Shown piece by piece: positions 28,718 through 37,304 of a stretch of DNA of 64,000 nt. The DNA comes from Streptomyces capitiformicae (GTDB lineage: Bacteria; Actinomycetota; Actinomycetes; Streptomycetales; Streptomycetaceae): NCBI RefSeq assembly GCF_002214185.1, contig NZ_CP022161.1, forward strand, positions 4,835,767 to 4,899,766, written 5' to 3'. The notes under the pieces were generated by a model. The model was given only the letters and a program-made list of their open reading frames with translations, searched no databases and was not told the origin of the DNA. The position numbers were made by a program, and so were the translations under genes. Each line of letters opens with the position of its first letter. Within the stretch, counting starts at the first letter, position 1.

Positions 28718-28831
28718 GAGACCGCAGACGGCATGGCTGATGCTCGCCGAAGCAAACCGGTCATTGGCATGACGAGTTGACGTTGTGTGCCGGGGGACCG
28801 GACGATCGACTTCCCCGACGCGCCGGCATCA

Positions 28832-28858
28832 CGGGGTGACTACGTCTTGGTCACCCCG
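28832..28858. promoter_or_regulatory. 9-bp inverted repeat upstream of a small ORF
   Basis: CGGGGTGAC (28832-28840) and GTCACCCCG (28850-28858) flank 9 bases, just 5 bp before an ATG at 28863. It could be an operator or a hairpin covering the start region. Confidence 0.4.
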
Positions 28859-28862
28859 ACGC

Positions 28863-28955
28863 ATGGCTCGGGCCCGCGCCTGCTCTGGCCCGCTGCTGCG
28901 CGTGCTGGGCCTCGCCGTCGTGCTGTTCGCCGTCGGACTCACTCACGGGGCGATC
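28863..28955 (+). pseudogene. N-terminal fragment of a small membrane protein
   Basis: From ATG 28863 about 30 codons read as a signal or membrane segment (LLRVLGLAVVLFAVGLTHG), which resembles the start of small Streptomyces membrane proteins such as DUF6153. After about 28955 the frame turns into an Arg/Pro-rich shadow while an MFS exporter tail appears in another frame, so the gene is cut. Confidence 0.5.
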
Positions 28956-29180
28956 GCGCCGGCTCGTCGCCACACACTACGGGCTCCACAACACCGTCTG
29001 CGGACTCGGCATCACACTTGGCAACCTTCCCACCGGCGCCGCCCTGGACGCCGCCCGCGAGGCGGGCCTGCCCGCACTGCCATGGATCTCGCTGTGCGCC
29101 CTCGGCCCGGCCTGCGCCGCATCGGTGTACGCCCTCCACCGCACGGGCCGCTTGTCCGCGCCGGCGCCCGCCCCTTCTAG
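28950..29180 (+). pseudogene. C-terminal fragment of an MFS exporter
   Basis: The frame reads LVATHYGLHNTVCGLGITLG, then NLPTGAALDAAREAGLPALPW and ISLCALGPACAASVYALHRTGRL: the last two membrane helices of an MFS transporter of the type found in siderophore clusters. No start codon or earlier helices are present. The sequence after it (29181-29251) is non-coding and holds a repeated GCGCCTGCCAG motif. Confidence 0.65.
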
Positions 29181-29251
29181 GGCCTGTGTCGAAAGTGGCG
29201 CCTGCCAGGCGCCTGCCAGGCGCCGCCCGGCCCGTCCTCCGGCGCGCTGCC

Positions 29252-30523
29252 CTACCCGACGCCGTCGACCGCACCCCGCCGTCGAACCCCCTTCGCCAGC
29301 ACCCCGCCGACGAACCCGGTCACCAGCCCCCACAGCACGGCGAAGCCCAGCGCGGACCACATCCGGGGACGCAGGAACAACTCCCCGCTCAGATCGCCAC
29401 CGAGGTCGCCGATGCCGAGTACCGACAGGCCGTAGTGGGCGGAGATCCGGGCGACCAGACAGATCATCAGGACCGTGAGCAGGAGGGCGACCGTCATGTG
29501 CACCGCGTGCTGCCACAGCCGTACCCGGGCCGGGGAACGCACCGCCATCACGAACGCGGCGCCCAGCAGCAGCACCGCGTTCACGACCACCAGCCACCAC
29601 ACCCTGCCGTCGAACTCGGCCAGCGAGCCCAGGTCGAGCGTCGACACGTCGGGCCCGCGCATCACCTGGTCCAGCAGCTTCGGCATCGGCAGTCCGAACG
29701 GCCCCTCGACCTGGCCGTCCCAGGTGGCTCCCAGACCGATCGTGAAGACCAGCCACACGACGTTCGGCAGACCCAGCAGAATCACCGCGGCCGTCTCGGC
29801 GGCGTGCCCGCGCGTCAACGCCACCACCACCCCGATCACCAGCCCGAGAGCGACGTACGCCAACAGCAGCACGACCATCGCGTACGCGGCCGGCCGCACC
29901 GACTCCTGGAACCGCAGCAGCCGCGCCGGAAGCGGCGCCCGCGACACCAGCAGCGCCAGGACGAAGACCCCGGCGAGCCACAGCAGCCCGAAGAAGACGG
30001 TCGGCGCCACGGCCGCCTCGAACCCCACCTCGGCCGAGGTGCCGAAGAAGTCGCCCACCTCGCCGAGCGGGATCGCGAACGTCTGCCGGGCCCCGAGCGA
30101 GAGGCCGATCAGCGCAGCCAGCCACAGGACGGCGATCCGGGCGGCCCAGCCCGCCAGTTCGGGCGCCCCGGCGACCGCTCGGTGCCGCAGGGGCCGTAGG
30201 AAACCGGCGGCCATCACCAACGCGCCGGCCAGGGTCACTGACAGCGGGATCACGGTCAGACCGGCCTGGGTTTCGGCGATGGCCCCGGCGCCGCCGGAGA
30301 GCTCGATCGTGCCGCCGACCGCCGTCACGAAGGTGGCCGCGACGACACGCGGAAAGGCGTTGTCCGGGAGGTCCGCCGCACCCGCCGCCCACAGCCCGAG
30401 CGAGGCCACCACGACCATCACGATCAGCCCGGCGAGCACGGTTCCGAGGGCCTGGGGCCAGCCGTGGCGGGCGACCGCCCGCGCGGGCGTCGTCTTCTCG
30501 GGACGCAGGGTCTGGGGACTCAC
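29252..30523 (-). CDS. Streptophobe-family multi-pass membrane protein
   Basis: 423 residues with about ten hydrophobic segments. The N-terminal part (GTVLAGLIVMVVVASLGLWAAGAADLP) and the glycine-rich GGTIELSGGAGAIAETQAGLTV section fit the streptophobe family, known almost only from Streptomyces and of unknown function. The start GTG 30523 is chosen because the longer frame (30610) begins in an Arg-rich non-hydrophobic stretch. It is divergent from the DUF6777 gene with 185 bp between. Confidence 0.85.
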   Translation of the reverse strand: MSPQTLRPEKTTPARAVARHGWPQALGTVLAGLIVMVVVASLGLWAAGAADLPDNAFPRVVAATFVTAVGGTIELSGGAGAIAETQAGLTVIPLSVTLAGALVMAAGFLRPLRHRAVAGAPELAGWAARIAVLWLAALIGLSLGARQTFAIPLGEVGDFFGTSAEVGFEAAVAPTVFFGLLWLAGVFVLALLVSRAPLPARLLRFQESVRPAAYAMVVLLLAYVALGLVIGVVVALTRGHAAETAAVILLGLPNVVWLVFTIGLGATWDGQVEGPFGLPMPKLLDQVMRGPDVSTLDLGSLAEFDGRVWWLVVVNAVLLLGAAFVMAVRSPARVRLWQHAVHMTVALLLTVLMICLVARISAHYGLSVLGIGDLGGDLSGELFLRPRMWSALGFAVLWGLVTGFVGGVLAKGVRRRGAVDGVG

Positions 30524-30708
30524 TCTTGCCACGCTAAGCACGGCCGGGGCACTCCGCGCGCCGGGAGGCCCCACCCGCCTCCGCTTGCGGGCGGCACAGG
30601 ACCGGAGCACACAATGAGCCTGTTGCGGAAGAAAGCGGACGAAAGTGGAATGAAACGCGATAAGTGCAACAAGAAGGGCCGCGGAATCCTTACGGCGGGA
30701 GAAGCCCC

Positions 30709-32019
30709 GTGAGCGTCGAAGAACCGCCCTCCGGCCGCCCGTCCGGGCCGCCTTCCGGCCCCTTGTCCGGGCCGTCGCAACCCGGCCGGACCCCGGCCGG
30801 CCCGACGCGCCCGAGCGGCCAGATCCCTCCGGAACCGCCGGGCGATGCCTCGGGCCCGGGCGGAACCGGCGGCACAGGAGGAGGCCCCGGCGGTCCTGGC
30901 GGCCCCGGCCAGGGGCCCGGGCACCCTGGTCAGCCGTGGTGGCGGTCCGCTCCCCGCATCGCCCTCATGACCACCGCGGCCCTCGTCGCCGTGGCCCTGA
31001 TCGTCGTCTTCACCCGCTCGGGCGGGTCGGGCGGCGACGGCGGCGGCGGAGAGGTCTTCCTCCAGGCCGCCGACAAGTCGGGCCCCGACCCGTTCACCGA
31101 GTCGACGGCGACGGACAGTTCCACCCCGCCCGAGACACCCTCGGCGACACCGACCAGGTCGGAACCCCCCAACGTGACGCGCGCCGTGGACGGGTCGGCC
31201 CCCGGACTGTACGGCGGCACCCGTAAGGTCGCCAGCTGCGACGTCGAGAAGCAGATCAAGTTCCTCCAGGCGAACCCGAGCAAGACCAACGCGTTCGCCT
31301 CCGTCCTCGGCATCAGGTCCTCCGACGTCGCGGCCCACCTGCGCGCACTCACCCCGGTGCAGCTGCGCATGGACACCCGCGTCACCAACCACGGCTACCG
31401 CGACGGCGCCGCCACCAGCTACCAGGCCGTCCTCCAGGCCGGCACCGCCGTCCTCGTCGACGACCGAGGGGTGCCCCGGGTGCGCTGCGCCTGCGGCAAC
31501 CCGCTGAAGCCGCCGGTCGCGCTGAAGACCACACCCAAGCCGAGGGGGGATTCCTGGCCGTCGTACCGGCCGCAGAACGTCGTGGTCATCGAACGCTCGA
31601 CGGTGATCGTCAACGTGTTCATCCTCTACGACCCCGACCGCGACGACTGGTTCAGCCGCCCCTCCGGCGACACGGGCGAGAGGGACAAGAAGACCAACCC
31701 GCCCGTCAACCAGCCCTCCCCGTCGGCGTCGACGTCGTTCTCCGAGGCCCCGCCCTCCGAGTCGCCCGAGCCGTGCCCGCGCAAGGAAACGAGCCCGTGC
31801 CCCTCGTCGTCCTCGGCGACACCGACCACCTCACCCCCGACGAAACCGGAGACCACCACCTCCGAGCCCGCGCCAGACCCGGAGACCACGACCTCCGAGC
31901 CCGCTCCGGAACAGGAGCCCGAGCCGGAGACCGCCGACACACCGCTCGACGACACCACGACGACCGGATCGGCCTCCCTCGATGACATCCCGGCGCCGAA
32001 CGGGCCCCCGGCGTCCTGA
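30709..32019 (+). CDS. DUF6777 membrane-anchored protein
   Basis: 436 residues: a Gly/Pro-rich cytoplasmic tail (1-85), one membrane segment (about 90-108: IALMTTAALVAVALIVVFT), then an outer domain with LQAADKSGPDPFTEST, GSAPGLYGGTRKVASCDVEKQI and CACGNPLKPP (conserved Cys pair), and a long Ser/Thr/Pro/Glu-rich C terminus with a TTTSEPAP repeat. Function unknown. The start GTG 30709 has GGGAGAAG upstream. The extracellular tail looks like a cell-wall spacer, but no sortase motif is seen. Confidence 0.85.
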   Translation: MSVEEPPSGRPSGPPSGPLSGPSQPGRTPAGPTRPSGQIPPEPPGDASGPGGTGGTGGGPGGPGGPGQGPGHPGQPWWRSAPRIALMTTAALVAVALIVVFTRSGGSGGDGGGGEVFLQAADKSGPDPFTESTATDSSTPPETPSATPTRSEPPNVTRAVDGSAPGLYGGTRKVASCDVEKQIKFLQANPSKTNAFASVLGIRSSDVAAHLRALTPVQLRMDTRVTNHGYRDGAATSYQAVLQAGTAVLVDDRGVPRVRCACGNPLKPPVALKTTPKPRGDSWPSYRPQNVVVIERSTVIVNVFILYDPDRDDWFSRPSGDTGERDKKTNPPVNQPSPSASTSFSEAPPSESPEPCPRKETSPCPSSSSATPTTSPPTKPETTTSEPAPDPETTTSEPAPEQEPEPETADTPLDDTTTTGSASLDDIPAPNGPPAS

Positions 32020-32095
32020 ACAAGCCGGAAGCGAGGGTTCTACGGGAACGGAAAATGGGTGGCGGCCCGTCCGGAAGCCGCCGAAGCTCGTCCCC

Positions 32096-32685
32096 ATGAC
32101 CCACATCATCGAGTCGCCGTCGCCCGAAGAGCCCCTGCCGGACCGCACGTTCGGATGGTCGGACATGTTCGTCGGCCCGGAGGAGGATCCGCGTAGCGAC
32201 GGGGGATTCGAGGGGGAGCGGGCCACACTGGTCGGATATCTGCGCGACCAGCGGCTCACCCTGGAGCTGAAGTGCGCGGGACTCGACGCCGAGGCCCTGG
32301 CCCGCCGCTCGGTGCCGCCGTCCACCATGTCGCTGCTGGGACTCGTACGCCACATGGCCCGCGTGGAGCACTACTGGTTCCGCAAGGCCATGGCGGGCGA
32401 GGACGTCCCGAAGCTCTACTGCACCGAGGACGACCCCGACCTCGACTTCAACGGCGCGGTGCCCGACCCCGAGGTCGTCGCCGAAGCCTGGGAGACATGG
32501 CGCGCCCAGGTCGCCTTCGCGGAGAAGCTCGTGGCCGGCACTCCCGACCTCGCCACCCCCGCACCCACCACCACGAGCCCATCGCCCTCCGCGAGGTCGT
32601 GGTCCACATGATCGAGGAGTACGCCCGGCACAACGGCCACGCGGACCTCCTGCGTGAACGCATAGACGGCCGCATCGGTCAGTAG
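32096..32685 (+). pseudogene. DinB-family protein interrupted by a frameshift
   Basis: From ATG 32096 the frame encodes a DUF664/DinB protein ([41 protein letters not shown]) but reaches a wrong-frame tail and stops at 32611. The true C terminus continues in the next frame from about 32565: [20 protein letters not shown], then [13 protein letters not shown], stopping at 32685. One base is missing (or two extra) around 32555-32575. Because both halves remain well conserved, a sequencing error or very recent mutation is likely. Confidence 0.82.
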
Positions 32686-32710
32686 CCGGCGAGCGCGCCC
32701 CCCGCATCGG

Positions 32711-33493
32711 TCAGTTCGCGGCTGTCTGGGCCGGTCGCCGCGCCGTGATCAGCTCGTGCATGTAGCACTTGGTGATCCGCCCGCCGTGGCGTGTGTCGAT
32801 CAGTTCCCGGATGCAGCCCAACAGGCCCTCGCGGGCGAGCGCGTCGAGCGCGCGGTGCCCGGAGTAGGTCAGGAGCACGTCGATGTACTCCTGAGCCGTG
32901 TACGTGATCTCCCGCGTGCACCGGTACGAGCGCAGGTCGTCCCACTCGGCCAACTCGCCCGTGTCCGTGGCGATCTCGGACTCGTCCTGGAGCCGCAGCC
33001 CTGGCGGCGTGGCCGGGTCCCAGCGCTCGTAGCACTCCTGTGCCCGGGCGAAGAAGTCGACGGTGCCGCCCTTGACGTGCTCCGTGGTGACGAGCGCGAA
33101 GGTGCCGCCGGGGCGCAGGGCTTGGCCCACCTTGGGCACCCGTACCGTCGGATCGAGCCAGTGGAACGCGGTCGCGCTCACCACCAGGTCGAACGGCTCG
33201 GCGGGCAGCGGCCACCGCTCGAACTCGGCCACCTCTACCCGCGCCCGCGGAAAGGGCCGCAGATTACGCCGGGCCACCTCCGCCATCGCCGGACCGAGCT
33301 CGACGGCCGTCAGATCACACCCGAACTCGGCCAACGCGACGGTGAGTTGCCCTGCGCCGGGCCCGATCTCCAGAACACGCGTACCGGGGCCCAGCCCCGT
33401 CAGCGCGGCCAGCTCCGCGGCCAACGCGTCGGGATAGCGGGGCCGGGCCCGGTCGTACAGCTCCGCCGCCTCGTTGAAAATGGCCCTCAGCAT
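32711..33493 (-). CDS. Class I SAM-dependent methyltransferase
   Basis: 260 residues. Rossmann methyltransferase with motif I VLEIGPGAGQLTVALAE, motif II-like DLTAVELGPAM and FDLVVSATAFHWLDP, as in UbiE/Methyltransf_11 proteins. The ATG at 33493 has GAAGGG upstream. It is divergent from popR with 97 bp between. Substrate unknown. Confidence 0.9.
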   Translation of the reverse strand: MLRAIFNEAAELYDRARPRYPDALAAELAALTGLGPGTRVLEIGPGAGQLTVALAEFGCDLTAVELGPAMAEVARRNLRPFPRARVEVAEFERWPLPAEPFDLVVSATAFHWLDPTVRVPKVGQALRPGGTFALVTTEHVKGGTVDFFARAQECYERWDPATPPGLRLQDESEIATDTGELAEWDDLRSYRCTREITYTAQEYIDVLLTYSGHRALDALAREGLLGCIRELIDTRHGGRITKCYMHELITARRPAQTAAN

Positions 33494-33578
33494 CGCCGTA
33501 CCCTTCGCTCGAACTCTCCTGAACCCGGATTCCCCTGAGGGCGGAACGCCGGACTCTTCCCGTCCCGCGGAGGCCTCA

Positions 33579-33584
33579 TAGTCT
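33579..33584 (+). promoter_or_regulatory. -10 box of a leaderless popR transcript
   Basis: TAGTCT ends 6 bases before the GTG at 33591, and no Shine-Dalgarno sequence precedes the start. Transcription should begin at or beside the first codon. Confidence 0.45.
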
Positions 33585-33590
33585 GGATGA

Positions 33591-33968
33591 GTGAGCCGAC
33601 AAGCGTCCAACGAAGCCCGCGTCATCCCCCTGCGCCCCGCGCCCGCCCCCGTCCCCGACGAGGCGCCCGCCAAGGAACCCCTGTGGCGCGACCTCGTGGG
33701 CGACGTCCTCCGACGCGAGCGTCTCGCGCAGGAACGCACCCTCAAGGACGTGGCGGACGCGGCCCGCATCTCCATGCCGTACCTCTCCGAGGTTGAACGC
33801 GGCCGCAAGGAGGCCTCGTCGGAGGTCCTGGCGGCCGCCGCCGGGGCACTGGGCCTTCGTCTGACCGACCTGCTTTCTCTGGCCCAGGACGAGCTGACCC
33901 ACCACACGACACGCACACACAGGACCCCCAACGCCCCCTACGACGGGCTGTGCCTGGTTGCCGCGTGA
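33591..33968 (+). CDS. popR: PopR/ClgR-type XRE regulator of clp genes
   Basis: 125 residues with a Cro/C1-type HTH (about 35-95: LAQERTLKDVADAARISMPYLSEVERGRKEASSEVLAAAA). It ends in Val-Ala-Ala. In S. lividans, PopR activates clpP3-clpP4 and is degraded by ClpP1P2 through its C-terminal alanines; the sequence and position here fit exactly. It is convergent with clpP4 across a shared hairpin terminator. A PopR-like palindrome lies ahead of clpP3 (35347-35361). GTG start, probably leaderless. Confidence 0.85.
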   Translation: MSRQASNEARVIPLRPAPAPVPDEAPAKEPLWRDLVGDVLRRERLAQERTLKDVADAARISMPYLSEVERGRKEASSEVLAAAAGALGLRLTDLLSLAQDELTHHTTRTHRTPNAPYDGLCLVAA

Positions 33969-34003
33969 CTGTTCCCCGCGCCCTGCAGGGCGCGGGGAAC
34001 AGT
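33968..34003. terminator. Bidirectional 16-bp hairpin between popR and clpP4
   Basis: ACTGTTCCCCGCGCCC (33968-33983) and its perfect complement (33988-34003) flank the loop TGCA. It starts on the last base of the popR stop codon and ends 5 bases before the clpP4 stop codon, so it can end both transcripts. Confidence 0.85.
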
Positions 34004-34007
34004 GCGG

Positions 34008-34610
34008 TCAGACCCCCACCAACCGACGACTCAACACCTCATCAGCCAGCCCGTACGCCACCGCCTCCTCCGCCGTGAACACCTTGTCCCGGTCCATGTC
34101 CGCACGAAGCTCCGCCACACCGTGGTGCGTATGCCGGGTAAGAACCTCCTCGACCTGCGCCCGAATCCGCACCATCTCCTTGGCCTGGAGCGCGAGGTCC
34201 GACACCGTCCCCCGGCTCCCCCCACTCGCCGGCTGTCCCAGCAACACCCGCGCATGCTCCAGCACGAACCGCCGCCCGGGATCCCCACCCGCGAGCAGGA
34301 CCGCCGCCGTGGACGCCGCCTGCCCCACACACGTCGTCGAGATCGGCGCCTGCACGTACCTCATCGTGTCGTAGATCGCCATGAGCGAAGTGAACGATCC
34401 CCCGGGCGAGTTGATGTAGATCGCGATCTCGCTCTCCGGCGCCGACGACTCCAGATGCAGCAGCTGCGCGATGACGACGTTCGCCACCCCGTCGTCGATC
34501 CCCGTGCCGAGGAAGATGATCCGCTCGGACAGCAGCCGACTGAACACGTCGTACGACCGCTCACCCTGCGGGGTCCGCTCAACCACGTTCGGAATGGTGT
34601 ACGTCCCCAT
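34008..34610 (-). CDS. clpP4: ClpP-family protease subunit lacking the catalytic His (ClpP4)
   Basis: 200 residues, normal ClpP length. The fold is well kept: [10 protein letters not shown] oxyanion loop and VGQAAS with Ser100. The catalytic His, normally in the RIMMHQP motif, is replaced by Gly125 ([11 protein letters not shown]; the codon is GGA). The Asp region [13 protein letters not shown] remains. On its own it should be weak or inactive and probably forms a mixed ring with ClpP3, as the ClpR subunits of cyanobacteria and plastids do. Its ATG shares one base with the clpP3 stop (TGATG), which implies coupled translation. Confidence 0.9.
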   Translation of the reverse strand: MGTYTIPNVVERTPQGERSYDVFSRLLSERIIFLGTGIDDGVANVVIAQLLHLESSAPESEIAIYINSPGGSFTSLMAIYDTMRYVQAPISTTCVGQAASTAAVLLAGGDPGRRFVLEHARVLLGQPASGGSRGTVSDLALQAKEMVRIRAQVEEVLTRHTHHGVAELRADMDRDKVFTAEEAVAYGLADEVLSRRLVGV

Positions 34611-35266
34611 CACTGCAGTCCCATCCGTCGGCGCGACGAGGCCGGCCGTACGTCGTCGAGCGACTCGACGACCCGGTCGACCATCCCGTACTCCCTGGCC
34701 TGCTCGGCCGTGAACCAGCGGTCCCGGTCGCCGTCCCGGGAGATCGTCTCCTCGGTCTGGCCGGTGTGCTCCGCCGTGATCCGCTCGACGGCCTTCTTGG
34801 TGAACTCCAGGTTCTCCGCCTGGATCTCGATGTCGGCGGTGGTCCCGCCGATGCCCGCCGACGGCTGGTGCATCATGATCCGCGCGTTGGGCAGCGCGAA
34901 CCGCTTGCCGTGCGTGCCCACGGTCAGCAGGAACTGGCCCATGCTCGCCGCGAAGCCCATCGCCAGCGTCGACACGTCGTTCGGGATCAGCCGCATCGTG
35001 TCGTAGATGGCGAGTCCCGCCGTCACGGAACCGCCCGGGCTGTTGATGTACAGGCTGATGTCGGTACGCGGGTCCTCCGCCGACAGCACCAGCAACTGGG
35101 CGCACACCCGGTTGGCGGAGACCTCGTCGACCTGGGTGCCGAGGAAGACGATCCGCTGGGCGAGAAGCTGCGCGGCGAGATGGTCGTCGAACCGTGAGGG
35201 CGGGGTGTCGCCCTCCTCCGCGCGCGGGGCGAGCGCCGGAGCCCAGCCGGTGATCAGTGGAGCCAT
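34610..35266 (-). CDS. clpP3: ATP-dependent Clp protease proteolytic subunit (ClpP3)
   Basis: 218 residues. All catalytic residues are present: Ser108 in GFAASMGQ, His133 in [10 protein letters not shown], and Asp in [13 protein letters not shown]. It forms the degradation chamber used by Clp ATPases. First gene of the clpP3-clpP4 operon. The promoter region (35267-35482) holds a PopR-like box. In S. lividans this pair is a backup induced when ClpP1P2 is missing. Confidence 0.93.
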   Translation of the reverse strand: MAPLITGWAPALAPRAEEGDTPPSRFDDHLAAQLLAQRIVFLGTQVDEVSANRVCAQLLVLSAEDPRTDISLYINSPGGSVTAGLAIYDTMRLIPNDVSTLAMGFAASMGQFLLTVGTHGKRFALPNARIMMHQPSAGIGGTTADIEIQAENLEFTKKAVERITAEHTGQTEETISRDGDRDRWFTAEQAREYGMVDRVVESLDDVRPASSRRRMGLQ

Positions 35267-35346
35267 GAGTCCTCCCTGTCGGTTGCCGCGGCCGCGTCGG
35301 CCGCTGCCTCCACTCTCCCCAAGAACCGCCTCTCACCTGGGCTTTC

Positions 35347-35376
35347 TCTGCCCACGGCAGATTCGCCGACAGCAGA
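35347..35376. promoter_or_regulatory. PopR-like operator, possibly two boxes
   Basis: TCTGCC-CAC-GGCAGA (35347-35361) is a perfect palindrome of the form reported for PopR targets, 81-95 bp upstream of clpP3. Directly after it, TTCGCC-GAC-AGCAGA (35362-35376) looks like a second, degenerate copy with the same 3-bp spacer. Confidence 0.7.
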
Positions 35377-35482
35377 GCACACCAAGACTTGCCCACGCCA
35401 CCGATGAGTTTTCGAACCAGCATCGGTCGAAGAGATGACGGCATCGACAGAGATGGCGACACACCCGCCGGAGGAGGCACAC

Positions 35483-35962
35483 ATGTCCAGCGACGGATTC
35501 ATCACCTGCCTGTGGTTCGACGGCCAGGCCGAGGAGGCGGCCGCGTTCTACGTCTCGGTCTTCAAGAACTCCCGTCTCGGCCGGGTCACCCACTACAGCG
35601 AGGCCGGTCCCGGGCCCGCCGGCACCGTGCTCACCGTGGAGTTCGTGGCCAACGGCCAGAAGTTCATCGCCCTGAACGGCGGCCCGGAGTTCAAGTTCAA
35701 CGAGGCCATCTCCTTCCAGATCCTCTGCGCCGACCAGGAGGAGATCGACTACTACTGGAGCAGGCTCACCGAGGGCGGCGAGGAAGGCCCCTGCGGCTGG
35801 GTCAAGGACAGGTTCGGCGTGTCCTGGCAGGTCGAGCCCGCCGCACTCATGGAGATGATGAACGACCCGGACCCGCAGAAGGCGGTCCGCGCGACCAAGG
35901 CGATGCTCTCGATGGGCAAGTTCGACATCGCCGCCCTGGAGAAGGCGTACGCGGGCGAGTAG
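35483..35962 (+). CDS. VOC-family protein (PhnB / 3-demethylubiquinone-9 methyltransferase-like domain)
   Basis: 159 residues. The opening [22 protein letters not shown] and the motif [20 protein letters not shown] define the 3-dmu-9_3-mt subgroup of vicinal-oxygen-chelate proteins. The name reflects an old annotation; the true activity is unknown. The strong GGAGGAGG site just upstream of ATG 35483 decides the start against the ATG at 35435. Confidence 0.88.
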   Translation: MSSDGFITCLWFDGQAEEAAAFYVSVFKNSRLGRVTHYSEAGPGPAGTVLTVEFVANGQKFIALNGGPEFKFNEAISFQILCADQEEIDYYWSRLTEGGEEGPCGWVKDRFGVSWQVEPAALMEMMNDPDPQKAVRATKAMLSMGKFDIAALEKAYAGE

Positions 35963-36264
35963 CACCTACGAGGATTTCGGGCGTTCTTTACCCGGCTTTA
36001 CCCGGTGTGGGTAGTGGTGGCTCATGAGCTCGGTGAGGCTCTCCTGTGCACCACCTGCACCCGGAGGAACGTGAGCGTCTCCCTCACCGCCTGGCTGCTC
36101 ACCGTCGTGGCTGGTCGCTCCCCCACGCTCGGCTGCGCTCGCGCGGGGGGACCCCCATCGCGGCGGTGCCGCAGAATGTTCCGCCCCGCGCCCCTTCAGG
36201 GCGCGGCCGAACCGCAGCGGACTTCGCCCGATCTGCTGAGAGGTGCTGCATGTGATTGCCTGCC
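35963..36264. repeat. Intergenic stretch with Streptomyces-type interspersed palindromes
   Basis: No gene supported. Near 36117-36164 there is a C-rich/G-rich element (CTCCCCCACGCTCGG ... GCGGGGGGACCCCC) of a kind often seen between Streptomyces genes. It is followed by the hairpin CCGCGCCC/GGGCGCGG (36186-36193 and 36199-36206), whose CTTCA loop matches the palindrome at 5934-5975. Confidence 0.45.
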
Positions 36265-37185
36265 TCAGGCGCTCGCGTCCGTGATCACCAGGGTGATCGC
36301 CCGCGCGATCCGCGTGATGCCGGGGGAGAGCACCGGGCAGGGCTTCGGCTTCGACGTCGTCGGGGCCAGACAGAAGTGCAGGTAGTCGTCGTCGCGGTGG
36401 AGGGCCGTGCGGCTTTGGCCCGGCTGGGTGCAGAAGCCGTCGTGCTCACGCTCGTACGCCGTGCACGGCAGGTACTGGGTCCAGGTGTAGCGGTCCGAGG
36501 CCGGGCTGACGGCCTTGCCGGCGTCGGCGACGAGGTCGCCGGAGGCCTTGGCCTGCTTCTCGTAGAGGGCGTTCACACGCCGGACCCGGTCCGGGGTGAT
36601 CGGATCCGGCCCCTGGAGCACCCAGACGATCGTCGGCCGGTGCGTGCCGCCCGCGTCCGCGATCTGCTCGGTGAGCCGCCCCGCGGCGTCCGCGTACCGC
36701 TCGAAGTACGTCGCCGGGGCCTTGTCGTACGTGATGCCGTCCATGCACGGCGTGTAGTCCCAGGCGTTGCCCCAGAACTGCAGGACGACATAGTCGGGGC
36801 TCAGTCGCCGTACCAGCGCGGCCGCCTTGTCCGAGGTCGGCACGAGCGACCTGTCGGCGGTGCCCTCCAGGTAGTCGCACAGGGTGGTGCCCGAGTACGG
36901 GGCGCTCGTGTACCGGGCGTCGAGGTCGTCCTCCAACTGCGCGCCGAGGACCTTCTGGTTCTCCATGGCGAGCGAGTCCCCGAGGTAGAGCACCTTCGGC
37001 GCCGTCTTGGCCGGGCGGGCGTCGGGGGACGCGGTGGCGGCCCGCTGCCGTGTGGTCGGCGACGCATCCGGTGCCGAGACCGACGGCGGCGCCTCATCGG
37101 GAGCGGACTTAGGATCCCCGCACGCGCCGAGCAACAGCCCGGCCAGCACCGCCCCTGCCACTCCCACGATCCACGGCTTGCGCAT
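36265..37185 (-). CDS. Lipoprotein SGNH/GDSL hydrolase
   Basis: 306 residues. A lipoprotein signal peptide ends in LLLGAC with the lipidated Cys22, then a Thr/Ala/Pro spacer. The GDSL block VLYLGDSLAMEN carries the nucleophile Ser, and the C-terminal DDDYLHFCL supplies the Asp/His pair of SGNH esterases. It should act outside the membrane, probably as an acyl-esterase on glycans or lipids. Six Cys residues in the mature part suggest disulfides. Confidence 0.87.
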   Translation of the reverse strand: MRKPWIVGVAGAVLAGLLLGACGDPKSAPDEAPPSVSAPDASPTTRQRAATASPDARPAKTAPKVLYLGDSLAMENQKVLGAQLEDDLDARYTSAPYSGTTLCDYLEGTADRSLVPTSDKAAALVRRLSPDYVVLQFWGNAWDYTPCMDGITYDKAPATYFERYADAAGRLTEQIADAGGTHRPTIVWVLQGPDPITPDRVRRVNALYEKQAKASGDLVADAGKAVSPASDRYTWTQYLPCTAYEREHDGFCTQPGQSRTALHRDDDYLHFCLAPTTSKPKPCPVLSPGITRIARAITLVITDASA

Positions 37186-37304
37186 ACGACGACTCCCGCC
37201 CCGGCCATCGAAACGGCTCCCCAGGCAAGCACACCCGGCGGCAGGGTGGAAGACCCGCGTCGGTCATGGGGGCGCCCGATCCGACCGGACGCCCCGCCGT
37301 CACC

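Noticed and set aside
29175..29250. End of an insertion sequence (GGGCCTGTGTCGAAAGT and repeated GCGCCTGCCAG)
   Set aside because: It resembles some IS termini, but no transposase, second end or target duplication was found.
26264..29250. Iron-box operator expected near a siderophore locus
   Set aside because: No TTAGGTTAGGCTAACCTAA-like sequence is visible in the remains.
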